Assembly (NCBI GenBank): GCA_030323885.1
Contig: CM059189.1
Coordinates: forward strand, 46,817,015 to 46,881,014
Reading direction: 5' to 3'
DNA length: 64,000 bases
From: Branchipolynoe longqiensis
Lineage: Eukaryota > Annelida > Polychaeta > Phyllodocida > Polynoidae
The notes beneath the pieces were generated by a model. It was given only the letters and a program-made list of their open reading frames with translations. It had not been told where the DNA came from and did no database searches. The position numbers and the translations under genes are program-made. Shown here piece by piece: positions 63,585 to 64,000 of the stretch; position 1 is the first letter of the stretch, and each line of letters begins with the position of its first letter.

Positions 63585-64000
63585 TGGACACATATATACC
63601 CTGATACCTACACACGATACATAGACATGTATTATTTTATAATCAGAGAGAATTAAATAGGCATCGTCGGTCAGAAAAGATCGTCCTAATTTGAGAGTGG
63701 TGGCTACAAATAGAAGAACTATGACATGTGCGTGTGTGTGTGTATGTGTATATGCTAATGTGTATGCATGTGCGTGTGTACCCGCGTGCAGTACGCCGAG
63801 AAATGGCAACAATAACAACAAAATCAGATCTAGGTAGAGAGAACTTCCACATTGTTGCTGGGATGAAACTACCGATATGTCTTCCATGTTGGATACACTG
63901 GGGTAGATGAGGAGGTGTCAAGTAAGAGTGTGAGTAATGAGATCTCAATCAATCAATAGTTCCGTCCTCTAGTCGAGGGTTGGATGCCATGGTTCTCCAC
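63585..64000. other. unassigned; short GT run
   Basis: GTGTGTGTGTGTATGTGTAT at 63731-63750. No gene recognised. Confidence 0.4.

Noticed and set aside
1..64000. A prokaryote-style defence or biosynthetic system
   Set aside because: No operon, ribosome-binding sites or long ORFs; the whole window is animal-type repeat DNA.

Overview
The window reads as a gene-poor stretch of an animal (probably marine invertebrate) nuclear genome. The signs are: no long ORF or operon; several tRNA-headed SINE families with split Pol III A and B boxes; two decayed non-LTR retrotransposon (LINE) tails; many small DNA-transposon relics (MITEs) with clean terminal inverted repeats (TIRs); and abundant micro- and minisatellites. 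A run of N at 23281-23779 is an assembly gap. The species cannot be named from sequence alone.

Family labels used here are mine. SINE-A: tRNA head, shared body, (AAC)n tail. SINE-A2: the same head and half-body with a different tail. SINE-B, SINE-C and SINE-D: other tRNA-like heads. TTAA-MITE: about 355 bp, ends AAGYTGCATAGTCCGATG, TTAA target. CCTGTCACAC group (H1 to H5): shared ends and 3-bp TTA/TAA/TCA target duplications, with interiors made of repeats of a short word that differs by subgroup. MULE-like MITE: about 415 bp, 9-bp duplications. Pogo-like elements: ends CAGTATAACCCCGTTA, TA target. M735: TIR element of about 735 bp. FB750: fold-back element. R470: about 470 bp, no obvious class.

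Layout. 0-4 kb: nested MITEs, tandem SINE-A2, first M735. 4-6 kb: a 1.4-kb pure pyrimidine tract inside palindromic AT-rich sequence. 6.7-7.1 kb: LINE remnant. 7.8-8.6 kb: 14-bp minisatellite. 9-18 kb: SINE-A, M735, and H1 to H4 elements. 18-23 kb: TA-rich arrays, a MITE, an H2 copy. 23.3-25.5 kb: gap, C-rich tract, 60-bp minisatellite. 26-28 kb: two H1 copies and a second LINE remnant. 28-31.5 kb: two FB750 fold-backs around SINE copies. 31.6-35 kb: purine tract, M735, R470. 35.5-42 kb: compound H1 elements, SINE-A, a perfect 54-bp-arm hairpin. 42-50 kb: H2 elements and SINE fragments. 51-52 kb: palindrome-cored tandem repeat. 52-64 kb: further MITEs, pogo-like elements and SINEs.

No complete protein-coding gene can be supported. 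A few short protein-like stretches, some with plausible splice signals, are listed as weak exon candidates. The strongest signals are (1) a palindrome, AGTTTTG and CAAAACTT half-sites around a CATG-like centre, kept in nearly every CCTGTCACAC-group element although their interiors otherwise differ; (2) insertions inside insertions with readable target duplications, giving a relative age order; and (3) SINEs with one head and different tails.
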